This document shows positions 49,709 through 58,271 of a DNA stretch of 64,000 bases, piece by piece. Within the stretch, counting starts at the first letter, position 1. Every line of letters starts with the position of its first letter. The translations under genes were made by a program, and so were the position numbers. Under the pieces are notes generated by a model. That model had not been told where the DNA came from. It did not search any database and was given only the letters and a program-made list of their open reading frames with translations. Source of the stretch: Roseburia_C sp051879315 (lineage in GTDB: Bacteria; Bacillota; Clostridia; Lachnospirales; Lachnospiraceae); the NCBI GenBank assembly GCA_051879315.1, contig JBJELW010000076.1, positions 1-64,000 of the forward strand, written 5' to 3'.

Positions 49709-51512
49709 TGAACAGAAAGTAGTAGACCGGAATATTCCCGGCATGAATCGGCATAATCGCTTTGGCGAGGTACAGCATGCGGAGAATGCAGGCGCCACTC
49801 TCCGGCGGATCATCACATATTTTGCACAGGAGAAAACCATGGTGTTTGCCATGCTCGCCGTTGTTATATTTGGAACTCTGTGCGGGGTCTATGCACCCAG
49901 CCTCCAAAGCAATGCCATTGACATCATAGCAGGCTCGAAAGAAGGCATCCTTTTCAAAACTCTGATTCTTATGCTTGGCGTATATTTACTCTACAGTGGA
50001 AGCCAGCTCTTGCAGGGACTGCTCAGTGCACAACTCAGCCAGCGTATTGTGAAACGGATGCGGGAAGAACTTTTTGACAAAATTGTGGATTTACCGGTTT
50101 CTTATCTGGATACCCATTCCCACGGTGATGTGATGAGCCGCATGACCAATGATATTGAAAATATCTCCACCACTGTGTCACAGTCACTGCCGTCCCTGTT
50201 CTCCGGGGTTTTAACCATAATCGGAACTGCAGCTATTATGCTGTGGTATTGTTGGCAGCTGGCATTGCTCAGCTGTGCTACTGTGATTCTGACACTGCTG
50301 GCAACCAAGATTCTTTCGGGAAAGGTACGAAAGTTTTCCCGGAAGCGGCAGATGCTTTTGGGACAGCTGAATGGTACGGTGGAGGAAATGGTTTCTGGTT
50401 ACCGCACGGTGGTTGCTTATAACCATCAGGAGATTACCACGGAGGAATTTTGTGAGACTGCGGATTCCCTGACGAAAGCCGGAATTGTAACGGATATTTT
50501 CAGTGGAGTCATGGGACCTATTATGAACTGCATCGGAAATATCGGTTTCGTGATCATTGCGGCCTTTGGAGGATATTTTTCCGTTCATGGACTGATTTCC
50601 GTGGGAGTTATTTCTGCCTTTATCGTTTATGCCAAGCAGTTCAGCCGCCCCATCAATGAAATCGCCCAGATTTATGGTCAGCTGCAGACTGCCATTGCCG
50701 GTGCGGAGCGCGTGTTTACCGTGTTGGATGAAGAAAATGAAAAGAAAGCCGGGGAGGTGTTTCCGGAGGAAGAAAATGCTACGGTTACATTTGAAAATGT
50801 GTGCTTTTCTTATGAGCCGGGACATCCCGTCATCCGTGATTTTTCCTTAACGGTGCCTTCCGGAAAAAAGGTGGCACTGGTAGGAGCCACAGGAAGTGGA
50901 AAAACAACTATCGTAAATCTGCTGATGCGGTTTTACGATATCGATAGTGGAAAGATCTTTATTAACGATCGTAATATCGAGGGAATTTCACGGGACAGCC
51001 TGCGGAAAAATGTTGCCATTGTGCTGCAGGATACGGTGTTGTTTTCCGATACCATTCGGAACAATTTGAAATATGGCAATGAGAACGCCTCGGATGAACA
51101 GATCAGGCAAGCAATGGAAATGAGCCACTGTGAGGATATGTTGCAAAAACTGCCTCAGGGATATGATACGGTACTGACGGGATCTGGCGAGAATATCAGT
51201 CAGGGACAGCGGCAGCTGCTGGCTATTGCCCGGGCCTTCGTCTCTGATCCGAAAATCCTGATCTTGGACGAAGCTACTTCCAATGTGGATACCCGCACCG
51301 AGAAAGCGATTCAGGATGCAATGCAGCAGGTGATGAAAAACAGAACCAGCATTGTCATTGCACACCGGCTATCCACTATCCGGGATTCGGATATTATTGT
51401 GGTGATGGATCACGGGAAAATCGTGGAGAGCGGAAGCCATGAAGAATTGCTGGATAAGAAGGGCAAATATTATGAACTTTATATGACGCAGTACGCCGGT
51501 TTTGCCACGTAA
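49686..51512 (+). CDS. ABC exporter half-transporter with intact catalytic site
   Basis: 608 residues; ATG 49686 overlaps the preceding gene by 23 bases and follows AGGAGAGGGGG (ATG 49695 is an alternative). Six membrane helices lie at about 50-340. Walker A GATGSGKTT, signature ISQGQRQLLAIARAF, Walker B ILILDEATSNVD with the catalytic Glu and switch His in SIVIAHRLSTI. It supplies the complete ATP site of the heterodimer with the previous protein. It has a longer N-terminal tail than its partner. Export substrate unknown; MarR control suggests drugs or toxic metabolites. Confidence 0.92.
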   Translation: MKRMSARNEQKVVDRNIPGMNRHNRFGEVQHAENAGATLRRIITYFAQEKTMVFAMLAVVIFGTLCGVYAPSLQSNAIDIIAGSKEGILFKTLILMLGVYLLYSGSQLLQGLLSAQLSQRIVKRMREELFDKIVDLPVSYLDTHSHGDVMSRMTNDIENISTTVSQSLPSLFSGVLTIIGTAAIMLWYCWQLALLSCATVILTLLATKILSGKVRKFSRKRQMLLGQLNGTVEEMVSGYRTVVAYNHQEITTEEFCETADSLTKAGIVTDIFSGVMGPIMNCIGNIGFVIIAAFGGYFSVHGLISVGVISAFIVYAKQFSRPINEIAQIYGQLQTAIAGAERVFTVLDEENEKKAGEVFPEEENATVTFENVCFSYEPGHPVIRDFSLTVPSGKKVALVGATGSGKTTIVNLLMRFYDIDSGKIFINDRNIEGISRDSLRKNVAIVLQDTVLFSDTIRNNLKYGNENASDEQIRQAMEMSHCEDMLQKLPQGYDTVLTGSGENISQGQRQLLAIARAFVSDPKILILDEATSNVDTRTEKAIQDAMQQVMKNRTSIVIAHRLSTIRDSDIIVVMDHGKIVESGSHEELLDKKGKYYELYMTQYAGFAT

Positions 51513-51525
51513 AAGGGTATGGAAG

Positions 51526-51569
51526 AGTGTCGGGATTTGGTAAAAGATTTGTCAGATTCCGACACTTTT
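51526..51569 (+). terminator. Terminator of the exporter operon
   Basis: AGTGTCGG (51526-51533) pairs with CCGACACT (51559-51566), loop of 25 bases, then TTTT-A-CTTTT. Confidence 0.7.
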
Positions 51570-51571
51570 AC

Positions 51572-51600
51572 TTTTCAAAAACGCATAGATAATATATAAT
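51572..51600 (+). promoter_or_regulatory. Putative promoter of aroB
   Basis: TTTTCA (51572-51577), a 17-base spacer and consensus TATAAT (51595-51600), about 34 bases before the start codon. Confidence 0.5.
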
Positions 51601-51633
51601 AAATACAATTATGCGGGATGAAAGGATATGCAG

Positions 51634-52749
51634 ATGAGTACATTTCATGTGGAATTAAAAAAAGTAGTGGACGACAGTTATGACATAGAGATTGGGTATG
51701 CGTTGGAGGAAAAACTCCTAAAAGATATTCAGTATGGTTTGGTGGGCAGTGTGAAGAAGTTTGCAGTGGTGACAGACAGCACGGTAAAGCCCCTTTATGC
51801 AGATAAGATATATGATCTTTTGATAAAGGAGGGCTATCAGGCAGATTTGTTCGTGTTCGAAGCAGGGGAAAAGTCCAAGACACGGGAGACTAAGGAGCAG
51901 GTGGAGGATGCCATGTTGGCAAAAGGCTACCGCAGGGATTGCTGCATTATTGCCGTGGGAGGCGGTGTGGTGACGGATCTGGCGGGATTTGTGGCTGGAA
52001 CTTTCGGAAGAGGTGTTCCTTTTATCAATTATGCTACCACACTTCTGGCGGCTGCGGATGCGTCCGTGGGAGGAAAGACAGCGGTGGATACTCCACTGGC
52101 AACTAATCTCATCGGACTGTTTAATCAGCCGGAAAAGGTTTATATCGACATTGCTGCATGGCAGACATTGCCGGAGCGTCAGGTGTACAGTGGCTTGGCG
52201 GAAACCATCAAGCATGCCTGTCTGGCCAGCCGGGAACTGTTTGGATTTCTGGATTCCAATATGGCTGCCATTTTGGCAGGCCAGAGAGAGGCCTGTGAAT
52301 ATATTGCAAAGAAAAATTGCCAGATTAAGTACGAGGTGGTCATGAAGGACGAGCGGGAGAGCGGACTGCGTGAAGTGCTGAATTTAGGACACACGGTAGG
52401 CCGGGCCATCGAGACGGTCAGCGATTATCAGCTGCTTCACGGGGAGGCGGTTTCCATCGGTCTGGTGGCAGAGGTGAATCTGGCTTACAAGCTGGGGTAT
52501 GTAACGGATTTCCAGCGGCAGGCGGTTATCTCCCTTTTGAAAAAGGCAAAATTGCCCACGGAGATTCCGGATTACATTGATCGGGAAGCGCTGGTGAAAA
52601 AGCTTTACACTGATAAGAAGGTGCGGGATGGCAAGCTGCGGTTTGTGATTCAGAAGGGCATCGGCAGCGTGGTGGAATTTGAAGAGGGTGTATTCGCCAC
52701 ACCTGTCTCGGAAGAAGTGGCCCGTGAAATTATTATGAATATGGATTGA
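51634..52749 (+). CDS. aroB: 3-dehydroquinate synthase
   Basis: 371 residues; start set at ATG 51634, 8 bases after AAAGGA (ATG 51628 lies only 2 bases after it). NAD-binding and catalytic signatures: VGGGVVTDLAGFVAGTFGRG, NYATTLLAAADASVGGKTAV, LAETIKHACL and LREVLNLGHTVGRAIE, LHGEAVSIG. The Zn-binding Glu and two His are within these motifs. It makes 3-dehydroquinate from DAHP, step two of the shikimate pathway. It stands alone with its own promoter and is followed by a chemoreceptor gene, as is aroA. Confidence 0.95.
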   Translation: MSTFHVELKKVVDDSYDIEIGYALEEKLLKDIQYGLVGSVKKFAVVTDSTVKPLYADKIYDLLIKEGYQADLFVFEAGEKSKTRETKEQVEDAMLAKGYRRDCCIIAVGGGVVTDLAGFVAGTFGRGVPFINYATTLLAAADASVGGKTAVDTPLATNLIGLFNQPEKVYIDIAAWQTLPERQVYSGLAETIKHACLASRELFGFLDSNMAAILAGQREACEYIAKKNCQIKYEVVMKDERESGLREVLNLGHTVGRAIETVSDYQLLHGEAVSIGLVAEVNLAYKLGYVTDFQRQAVISLLKKAKLPTEIPDYIDREALVKKLYTDKKVRDGKLRFVIQKGIGSVVEFEEGVFATPVSEEVAREIIMNMD

Positions 52750-52797
52750 GATGTGCTGGAGAAGCATCGAAATAACTAATGAAAAGAGGGTAATTAC

Positions 52798-54795
52798 ATG
52801 GAAGGTAAATTGGAAGAAGCAGAAAGAAAGCTGGAAGCACAAAGCATCAAGGAACGAATTGCGTATTATGTCATTATCACGATTGCAGTTGTCGTAGTAG
52901 TATTTGTATTGGTTCTGGGGGGACTTGCCACATCAATTATCATGAGCCGAACCAATGAGAACCGGGAGAAACAGGTACAGGTTTTAGAGGAACAGACCCT
53001 GGACTGGTTTGACCAGCAGATTACCTATGTGAATATGATCACTTCCACGATTGAACATTATGACATGACGGCCAATGAGGATATGGATGTAGAAGCTTAT
53101 CTGGCGGATTGTATTGAACAGAACGATACCGTGTACGATTATTATATCGGACTGGAGGACAAGACATGTTTCTTCGGCGGTGACTGGAAACCGGCACCGG
53201 GGGAGTATGATCCCACCAGCCGAAGCTGGTATCAGGATACAGTGGCGGCCAATGCGCTCTGTGTTTCAGAAGCTTATGTAGATGTGGACAGCGGAAGAAT
53301 CGTGATCACTATTTCAAAGCCCTTGTATCGAAATGATCAGATTATCGGTGTGTTTGCTGCGGATATTTTTATTGATGAATTGATAGAACTGGCGGACGGT
53401 CTGCACGAAGGAACGAGCGGATATGCAGTGCTGGTGGATAAGGCCGGTACGGTTCTGACTCACAAGAATCCAAAGTATCTTCCTACTGTGGATGAAAACG
53501 GAGAAGAAATATTGACTAATTATGCGGATGCGGGAATCTCATCCAAACTGGTTGGTTCTGATGATGTCGTCAGGAAAAACGGCGGGGCCTATGTTTATAC
53601 TGCTCAGTCCTTATCGGATATAGGATTAACTGTCATCGTGGCAGATACCTTCTGGCATTGCTATGGTGGAGTGATTATTTTCTACATAGGATGTCTGATT
53701 TTATTGGTTCTGTCAGTGGTGTCAGTGATGAACAGTATGAAAAAGCTCCTTCCGCCGATATTCCGCCCGTTGAAGGAGCTGACCACAGTGGCTGAGAATA
53801 TGTCCAATGGTGTGTTGGAGTATCAGGCATCTTACCGGAATAAAGATGAAATCGGAGAGGTATGTGTTGCAATTGAAAAGTCCAATGCGGCGATCCGCTC
53901 CTACATCACAGATGTGGATGAAAAGCTTCAGGCTATGGCAGATGGTAATTTCACGGTTCAGGTGGATATGGATTATATCGGCGACTTTTCTTCTCTGAAG
54001 ATTTCCATCAACAAGATTGCAGAGTCACTTCGGGAGACCATGAGAGTGATTAGCGATGCGGCTGATGCGGTACACGGCAGCGCAGAAAATGTGGCAGGCG
54101 GTGCCACCAACCTGGCTGAGGATGTGATGGATGTGACCCGTCTGGTGGACGATGTGGATCATCAGGTCAACAGCGTAAAGAATAAGTTCGATATGAGTTA
54201 TGCCCAGGCCACCACATCCATGCAGTTGTCAGAGACGGCGCAGTCTAATCTGGATATGGGCTACAAGAGACTTCAGGAACTTTTGCAGGCTATGGATAAA
54301 ATTGCAGTGCAGTCCCAGCGTATCGGTGAAATCATTGAGATTATCAATGACATTGCCACTCAGACCAATCTTTTGGCATTGAATGCTTCCATTGAGGCGG
54401 CTCGTGCCGGAGAGGCAGGAAAGGGCTTTTCCGTGGTGGCAAATTCCGTTCGTGAACTGGCGGCCAGAACAGCAGAAGCGGCAGCCAATACCACAAATCT
54501 GATTCGTGAGTCCACTGCAGCAGTGGATGAGGGAAGTCAGCTGGTGAAACAGGTAACAGCGGATATGCAGGAGGTTGTGGAAAAGACAGAGGATGTGAAT
54601 AACCACGTGCAGGAGATCGCAGATTCGATCCGGCAGGAGACGGAAATTATCGATGCGGTTACCAAGAACTTTATGAATATGGAGGATTTCACTACCAATA
54701 CCTCTGCTACGTCCGAAGAATGCGTGGCACTGAGTAACGAACTCTATGAACAGGTAGACCGGATGCACAGTATTCTGGCACGGTTTAAACTATAA
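52798..54795 (+). CDS. Methyl-accepting chemotaxis protein with dCache-type sensor
   Basis: 665 residues. After a basic start, helix 1 spans about 22-47. An extracellular double-Cache region lies at about 50-280, with motifs such as DPTSRSWYQDTVAAN, RIVITISKPLYRNDQIIGVF and GTSGYAVLVDKAGTVLTHKN, seen in small-molecule (often amino-acid) receptors. Helix 2 is at about 288-310, followed by HAMP and the signalling domain with tip QTNLLALNASIEAARAGEAG, KGFSVVANSVRELAARTAEA. Preceded by aroB and ended by a strong terminator. The ligand is not deducible. Confidence 0.93.
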   Translation: MEGKLEEAERKLEAQSIKERIAYYVIITIAVVVVVFVLVLGGLATSIIMSRTNENREKQVQVLEEQTLDWFDQQITYVNMITSTIEHYDMTANEDMDVEAYLADCIEQNDTVYDYYIGLEDKTCFFGGDWKPAPGEYDPTSRSWYQDTVAANALCVSEAYVDVDSGRIVITISKPLYRNDQIIGVFAADIFIDELIELADGLHEGTSGYAVLVDKAGTVLTHKNPKYLPTVDENGEEILTNYADAGISSKLVGSDDVVRKNGGAYVYTAQSLSDIGLTVIVADTFWHCYGGVIIFYIGCLILLVLSVVSVMNSMKKLLPPIFRPLKELTTVAENMSNGVLEYQASYRNKDEIGEVCVAIEKSNAAIRSYITDVDEKLQAMADGNFTVQVDMDYIGDFSSLKISINKIAESLRETMRVISDAADAVHGSAENVAGGATNLAEDVMDVTRLVDDVDHQVNSVKNKFDMSYAQATTSMQLSETAQSNLDMGYKRLQELLQAMDKIAVQSQRIGEIIEIINDIATQTNLLALNASIEAARAGEAGKGFSVVANSVRELAARTAEAAANTTNLIRESTAAVDEGSQLVKQVTADMQEVVEKTEDVNNHVQEIADSIRQETEIIDAVTKNFMNMEDFTTNTSATSEECVALSNELYEQVDRMHSILARFKL

Positions 54796-54809
54796 TCTCT
54801 GAAAATATG

Positions 54810-54857
54810 AAAAGCCTTCGCGGATTCATCTCCGGATGCTTCCGCGAAGGCTTTTTT
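54810..54857. terminator. Bidirectional terminator between chemoreceptor and nitroreductase
   Basis: A perfect 15-bp stem: AAAAGCCTTCGCGGA (54810-54824) pairs with TCCGCGAAGGCTTTT (54841-54855), with A- and T-runs at the two ends. It serves convergent genes. Confidence 0.9.
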
Positions 54858-54882
54858 GCGTTTTTAAAATTACCTGTAAGAA

Positions 54883-55422
54883 TTAAAAGAACTTAGTGAT
54901 GGCTTCCACGTCTTTGCGCTTGGGCATTTCCGGATTAATATCGCGGTATCCTAAGGAGATGACAGATGCGACATCCTCTGTTTCAGGGATATCAAGTTCT
55001 TTTCTCAATGCCTCACCGTCACGGATGCCCATGATCAGTGTATCCAGACCCAGTTCCCGGGCCTTTAAGACCAGATAAGCATTCTGAAGACCTAAGTCGT
55101 AGGCACCCCATTTGTCACCAAGTTCATTGTCCGGCACACCTTCCCGGTTGAAACCCGCGCGGGTCTTTACAAATGTAGTTACAATCAGAACCGGTGCATC
55201 GATGCAGTTGTTACGATTGAATTCCGGCAAACAGTTTTCCTTGACAGCGGCCAGTTTTTCCGGAGAAATGACAACATAATAACGTCCGGTCTGGGAGTTC
55301 TTCCATGAGGGAGCCTGCTGGGCGAATCTGATGATCTCTTCCACGGTAGACTGTTCTACAGTAGTGCCCTTTTTATAGGCCCGAATACTTCTTCTTGATG
55401 CTGCAACTTCCGTTAATTCCAT
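54883..55422 (-). CDS. Nitroreductase-family oxidoreductase
   Basis: 179 residues; start at 55422 because AGGAGG lies just upstream on the minus strand, and the longer frame to 55479 has none. N-terminal FMN-binding ASRRSIRAYKKG, then AQQAPSWKNSQTGRYYVV, LQNAYLVLKARELGLDT and VASVISLGYRDI, typical of small FMN-dependent nitroreductases. It probably reduces nitro or quinone-like compounds with NAD(P)H. It is convergent with the chemoreceptor gene and close to the riboflavin operon that supplies the FMN precursor. Confidence 0.88.
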   Translation of the reverse strand: MELTEVAASRRSIRAYKKGTTVEQSTVEEIIRFAQQAPSWKNSQTGRYYVVISPEKLAAVKENCLPEFNRNNCIDAPVLIVTTFVKTRAGFNREGVPDNELGDKWGAYDLGLQNAYLVLKARELGLDTLIMGIRDGEALRKELDIPETEDVASVISLGYRDINPEMPKRKDVEAITKFF

Positions 55423-55618
55423 ATGAGTACCTCCTGCGAAAATAGATTGGTGTAATATCACATTTTTCTGTGCGTACAAACTAAGTTTATCATATATGGT
55501 TTTTTATGGAAAGGATTTTTTGCCGGGATATGGGTCTTTTAATCTGGCAGGGATTGTGATATACTTACAAAGAATTGTGAGTAAGTGGAATCATTTACGA
55601 GATGAGGAGGAAGAAATA

Positions 55619-56221
55619 ATGTACATTACATGTTTGGATTTAGAAGGGGTTTTGGTCCCTGAGATTTGGATCGCATTTGCTGAGGCCAGTGGGATTCCTG
55701 AACTGAAGCGCACCACCAGGGACGAGCCGGACTATAATAAATTGATGAATTGGCGACTGGGCGTGTTAAAGGAGCATGGCCTGGGACTGAAGGAGATTCA
55801 GGAAACCATCGCAAAGATTGATCCCATTCCGGGAGCTAAGGAGTTTTTGGATGAGCTTCGTTCCTTCTGTCAGGTAATCATTATCAGTGATACCTTTGCA
55901 CAGTTTGCAGGACCGCTTATGGAGAAACTGGGATGGCCTACTATTTTCTGTAATTCACTGGAAGTGGCAGACAATGGAGAAATCACCGGATTTAAGATGC
56001 GTATTGAAAATTCCAAGCTCACTACCGTGAAGGCATTGCAGTCTATCGGATATGATACCATCGCCAGTGGAGACAGCTACAATGATCTGGGCATGATCAA
56101 AGCCAGCAAGGCAGGGTTTTTGTTCAAGAGTACAGATAAGATCAAGGCAGATAATCCGGATCTTCCGGCTTACGAGACCTATGATGAGCTGATGGCTGCC
56201 ATTAAAAAAGCCATGGACTAG
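55619..56221 (+). CDS. thrH: Phosphoserine phosphatase / homoserine phosphotransferase ThrH
   Basis: 200 residues from ATG 55619 behind GAGGAGG; an upstream frame to 55496 has no support. HAD-superfamily protein: CLDLEGVLVPEIWIAFAEAS at the start, in which the first Asp of DLEG is the nucleophile, VIIISDTFAQFAGPLM, and SGDSYNDLGMI as motif IV. The DLEGVLVPEIW start and TTRDEPDY segment are characteristic of ThrH. The protein moves phosphate from phosphoserine to homoserine, feeding threonine synthesis, or acts as a serine-forming phosphatase. It precedes the riboflavin promoter and shares no transcript sign with it. Confidence 0.9.
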   Translation: MYITCLDLEGVLVPEIWIAFAEASGIPELKRTTRDEPDYNKLMNWRLGVLKEHGLGLKEIQETIAKIDPIPGAKEFLDELRSFCQVIIISDTFAQFAGPLMEKLGWPTIFCNSLEVADNGEITGFKMRIENSKLTTVKALQSIGYDTIASGDSYNDLGMIKASKAGFLFKSTDKIKADNPDLPAYETYDELMAAIKKAMD

Positions 56222-56253
56222 AAAACCGGAGAAGTTCAATTGGAAAATAGTCC

Positions 56254-56282
56254 TTGTATTATCTCTATAGCAGAGTTATAAT
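56254..56282 (+). promoter_or_regulatory. Promoter of the riboflavin operon
   Basis: TTGTAT (56254-56259), a 17-base spacer and consensus TATAAT (56277-56282), with the FMN riboswitch starting about 20 bases further on. Confidence 0.7.
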
Positions 56283-56302
56283 GACCTACGTAATATAATA
56301 AA

Positions 56303-56422
56303 TCTTCAGGGCGGGGCGCAATTCCCCACCGGCGGTGTGCTGCATGGCAGTGAGCCCGCGAGCCGTAAGGCATGATCCGGTGTGATTCCGGAGCCGACAG
56401 TATAGTCTGGATGAGAGAAGAT
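56303..56422 (+). ncRNA. FMN riboswitch (RFN element)
   Basis: Conserved landmarks in order: CTTCAGGGCGGGGCGCAATT, CCCCACCGGCGGT, GAGCCCGCGAGC, GATCCGGTGTGATTCCGGAG and CCGACAGTATAGTCTGGATG, then AGAGAAGA. These are the six-helix RFN aptamer signatures. FMN binding should favour the downstream terminator at 56454-56482 and so switch off ribD and following genes. Confidence 0.97.
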
Positions 56423-56453
56423 AGCTCATATACGCGTTTATTTTGTATGGATT

Positions 56454-56482
56454 CGCCCTGAGAATATTCTCAGGGCGTTTTT
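56454..56482 (+). terminator. Riboswitch-controlled terminator
   Basis: CGCCCTGAGAAT / ATTCTCAGGGCG, a perfect 12-bp palindromic stem (56454-56477) followed by five T, 22 bases before the ribD start. Confidence 0.9.
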
Positions 56483-56503
56483 GATAATCAGGAGGTGAAT
56501 GAC

Positions 56504-57595
56504 GTGACGGATCAGGATTACATGAGAAGAGCCATAGAACTGGCAAAAAAAGGGGAAGGCTATACCAATCCGAACCCTATGGTGGGAGCGGTGATCGTAA
56601 AGGATGGCCGGATCATAGGGGAAGGCTATCACGCCCGGTGCGGTGAGCTTCATGCGGAGCGAAGCGCCTTTGCCTCATTGCAGGAATCCGCACAGGGAGC
56701 CACCATTTACGTCACGTTAGAACCCTGTTGCCATTATGGAAAGCAGCCTCCCTGTACCCAGGCAATCTTAGATCATGGCATTTGTCGTGTGGTGATCGGA
56801 TCCAGGGATCCGAATCCCTTGGTGGCAGGAAAAGGTGCCAGGCTGCTGCGGGAAGCAGGGGTTTTAGTGGAAGAGGATTTCCTGCGGGAAGAGTGTGACA
56901 AATTAAATCCTGTGTTCTTTCATTACATTACGAAAAAGCAGCCCTATGTGGTGATGAAGTATGCTATGACGGCAGATGGCAAGATCGCCACCCGGACAGG
57001 AGCTTCCAAGTGGATTACCGGAGAGGCGGCCAGAGATGTGGTACAGGATATGCGCCATCGGTATATGGCCATCATGGCAGGCATTGGCACGGTTTTGGCG
57101 GATGATCCGCTTCTGACTGTGCGAAAGGAAGGGAAAAAGAGCCCCATCCGCGTGATTTGTGACAGTCATTTGAGGATTCCGGAAAAGTCACAGATCGTAC
57201 AGACGGCGGAGCAGTATCCCACCATCATTGCCTATGGTGAGGGGAATCCGGAGAAGATAGAACGTCTTGTTGCCATGGGATTGATTTTGGAGCAGGTTCC
57301 TTTGAAAAATGGAGAAATTGATCTGCCTGCGCTGATGCAGCGGCTGGGAGAGCGTGGCATTGACAGCGTATTGGTGGAGGGCGGCGGAACCTTGAATGAA
57401 AGCCTGATGCAGGCCGGAATGGTGCAGCGCATGGAGGTGTTTGTGGCCCCGAAAATTTTTGGCGGAAACCAGGCAAAAACCCCCATCGAAGGAATAGGAA
57501 TCGGAGAAGTGGCAGATGCTATGATGTTCCAGCTGGAGCAGGTGAGAATCATTGGGGATGACGTGTTGCTAAGTTATGTGGAGGGAGAGAAATAA
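56504..57595 (+). CDS. ribD: Riboflavin biosynthesis deaminase/reductase RibD
   Basis: 363 residues. Start taken as GTG 56504, 8 bases after GGAGG (56491-56495); a GTG at 56495 overlaps the ribosome site. Deaminase domain: TNPNPMVGAVIV, zinc site HAERSAF and EPCCHYGKQPPC. Reductase domain: PYVVMKYAMTADGKIATRTG, MAGIGTVLADDP and SVLVEGGGTLNESLM. It converts the GTP cyclohydrolase II product to the ribitylamino-uracil phosphate. First gene of the FMN-controlled operon. Confidence 0.95.
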   Translation: MTDQDYMRRAIELAKKGEGYTNPNPMVGAVIVKDGRIIGEGYHARCGELHAERSAFASLQESAQGATIYVTLEPCCHYGKQPPCTQAILDHGICRVVIGSRDPNPLVAGKGARLLREAGVLVEEDFLREECDKLNPVFFHYITKKQPYVVMKYAMTADGKIATRTGASKWITGEAARDVVQDMRHRYMAIMAGIGTVLADDPLLTVRKEGKKSPIRVICDSHLRIPEKSQIVQTAEQYPTIIAYGEGNPEKIERLVAMGLILEQVPLKNGEIDLPALMQRLGERGIDSVLVEGGGTLNESLMQAGMVQRMEVFVAPKIFGGNQAKTPIEGIGIGEVADAMMFQLEQVRIIGDDVLLSYVEGEK

Positions 57596-58257
57596 TGTTC
57601 ACAGGAATTGTGGAAGAACTGGGAATCATACAGAGCCTGAATATGCAGGGGTCATCCGGTAGCATCCGCATACAGGCAAAAAAGGTTTTGGAAAATACGA
57701 AAATCGGAGACAGTATTGCGGTAAACGGCATCTGTCTTACGGTGACATCCATGACAGAAAATGGATTTACTGCAGATATTATGGCGGAGACGGTACGGCG
57801 TTCCGGGTTAAAAAATGCAAAGACAGGGGACGCGGTGAATCTGGAACGGGCCATGGCGGCGGATGGAAGGTTTGGCGGTCACATCGTTTCCGGTCATATT
57901 GACGGAACCGGTGTGATCACAGACTATCGGCAGGAGGAGAATGCGGTTTGGGTGACTATCACAGCGGAACCGGGAATCATGGCGCTCATTGTGGAGAAAG
58001 GGTCCATCTGCATTGACGGAATCAGTCTTACAGTGGCCACGGTAGGCAATACGCAGTTTCAGGTATCCGTAATACCACATACAGCGCAGGAGACCACACT
58101 GCTCCGGAAACGGGTGGGAGATTTGGTGAACCTGGAAAATGATGTGGTAGGGAAATATGTGCAAAAGCTATTAGGACTTACAGGGGACAGTGATGGGGAT
58201 GACACAGAACAGAGCGGCGGCCTCACCATGGAACTGCTGCAGGAACTGGGATATTAA
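57595..58257 (+). CDS. ribE: Riboflavin synthase alpha chain
   Basis: 220 residues; ATG overlaps the ribD stop (TAATG). Two lumazine-binding barrels: MFTGIVEELGIIQS with SIAVNGICLTV, and GGHIVSGHIDGTG with SICIDGISLTVA. It joins two lumazine molecules to give riboflavin. Length is normal. Translation is coupled to ribD. Confidence 0.95.
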   Translation: MFTGIVEELGIIQSLNMQGSSGSIRIQAKKVLENTKIGDSIAVNGICLTVTSMTENGFTADIMAETVRRSGLKNAKTGDAVNLERAMAADGRFGGHIVSGHIDGTGVITDYRQEENAVWVTITAEPGIMALIVEKGSICIDGISLTVATVGNTQFQVSVIPHTAQETTLLRKRVGDLVNLENDVVGKYVQKLLGLTGDSDGDDTEQSGGLTMELLQELGY

Positions 58258-58271
58258 GTAAGGAGGAAATT

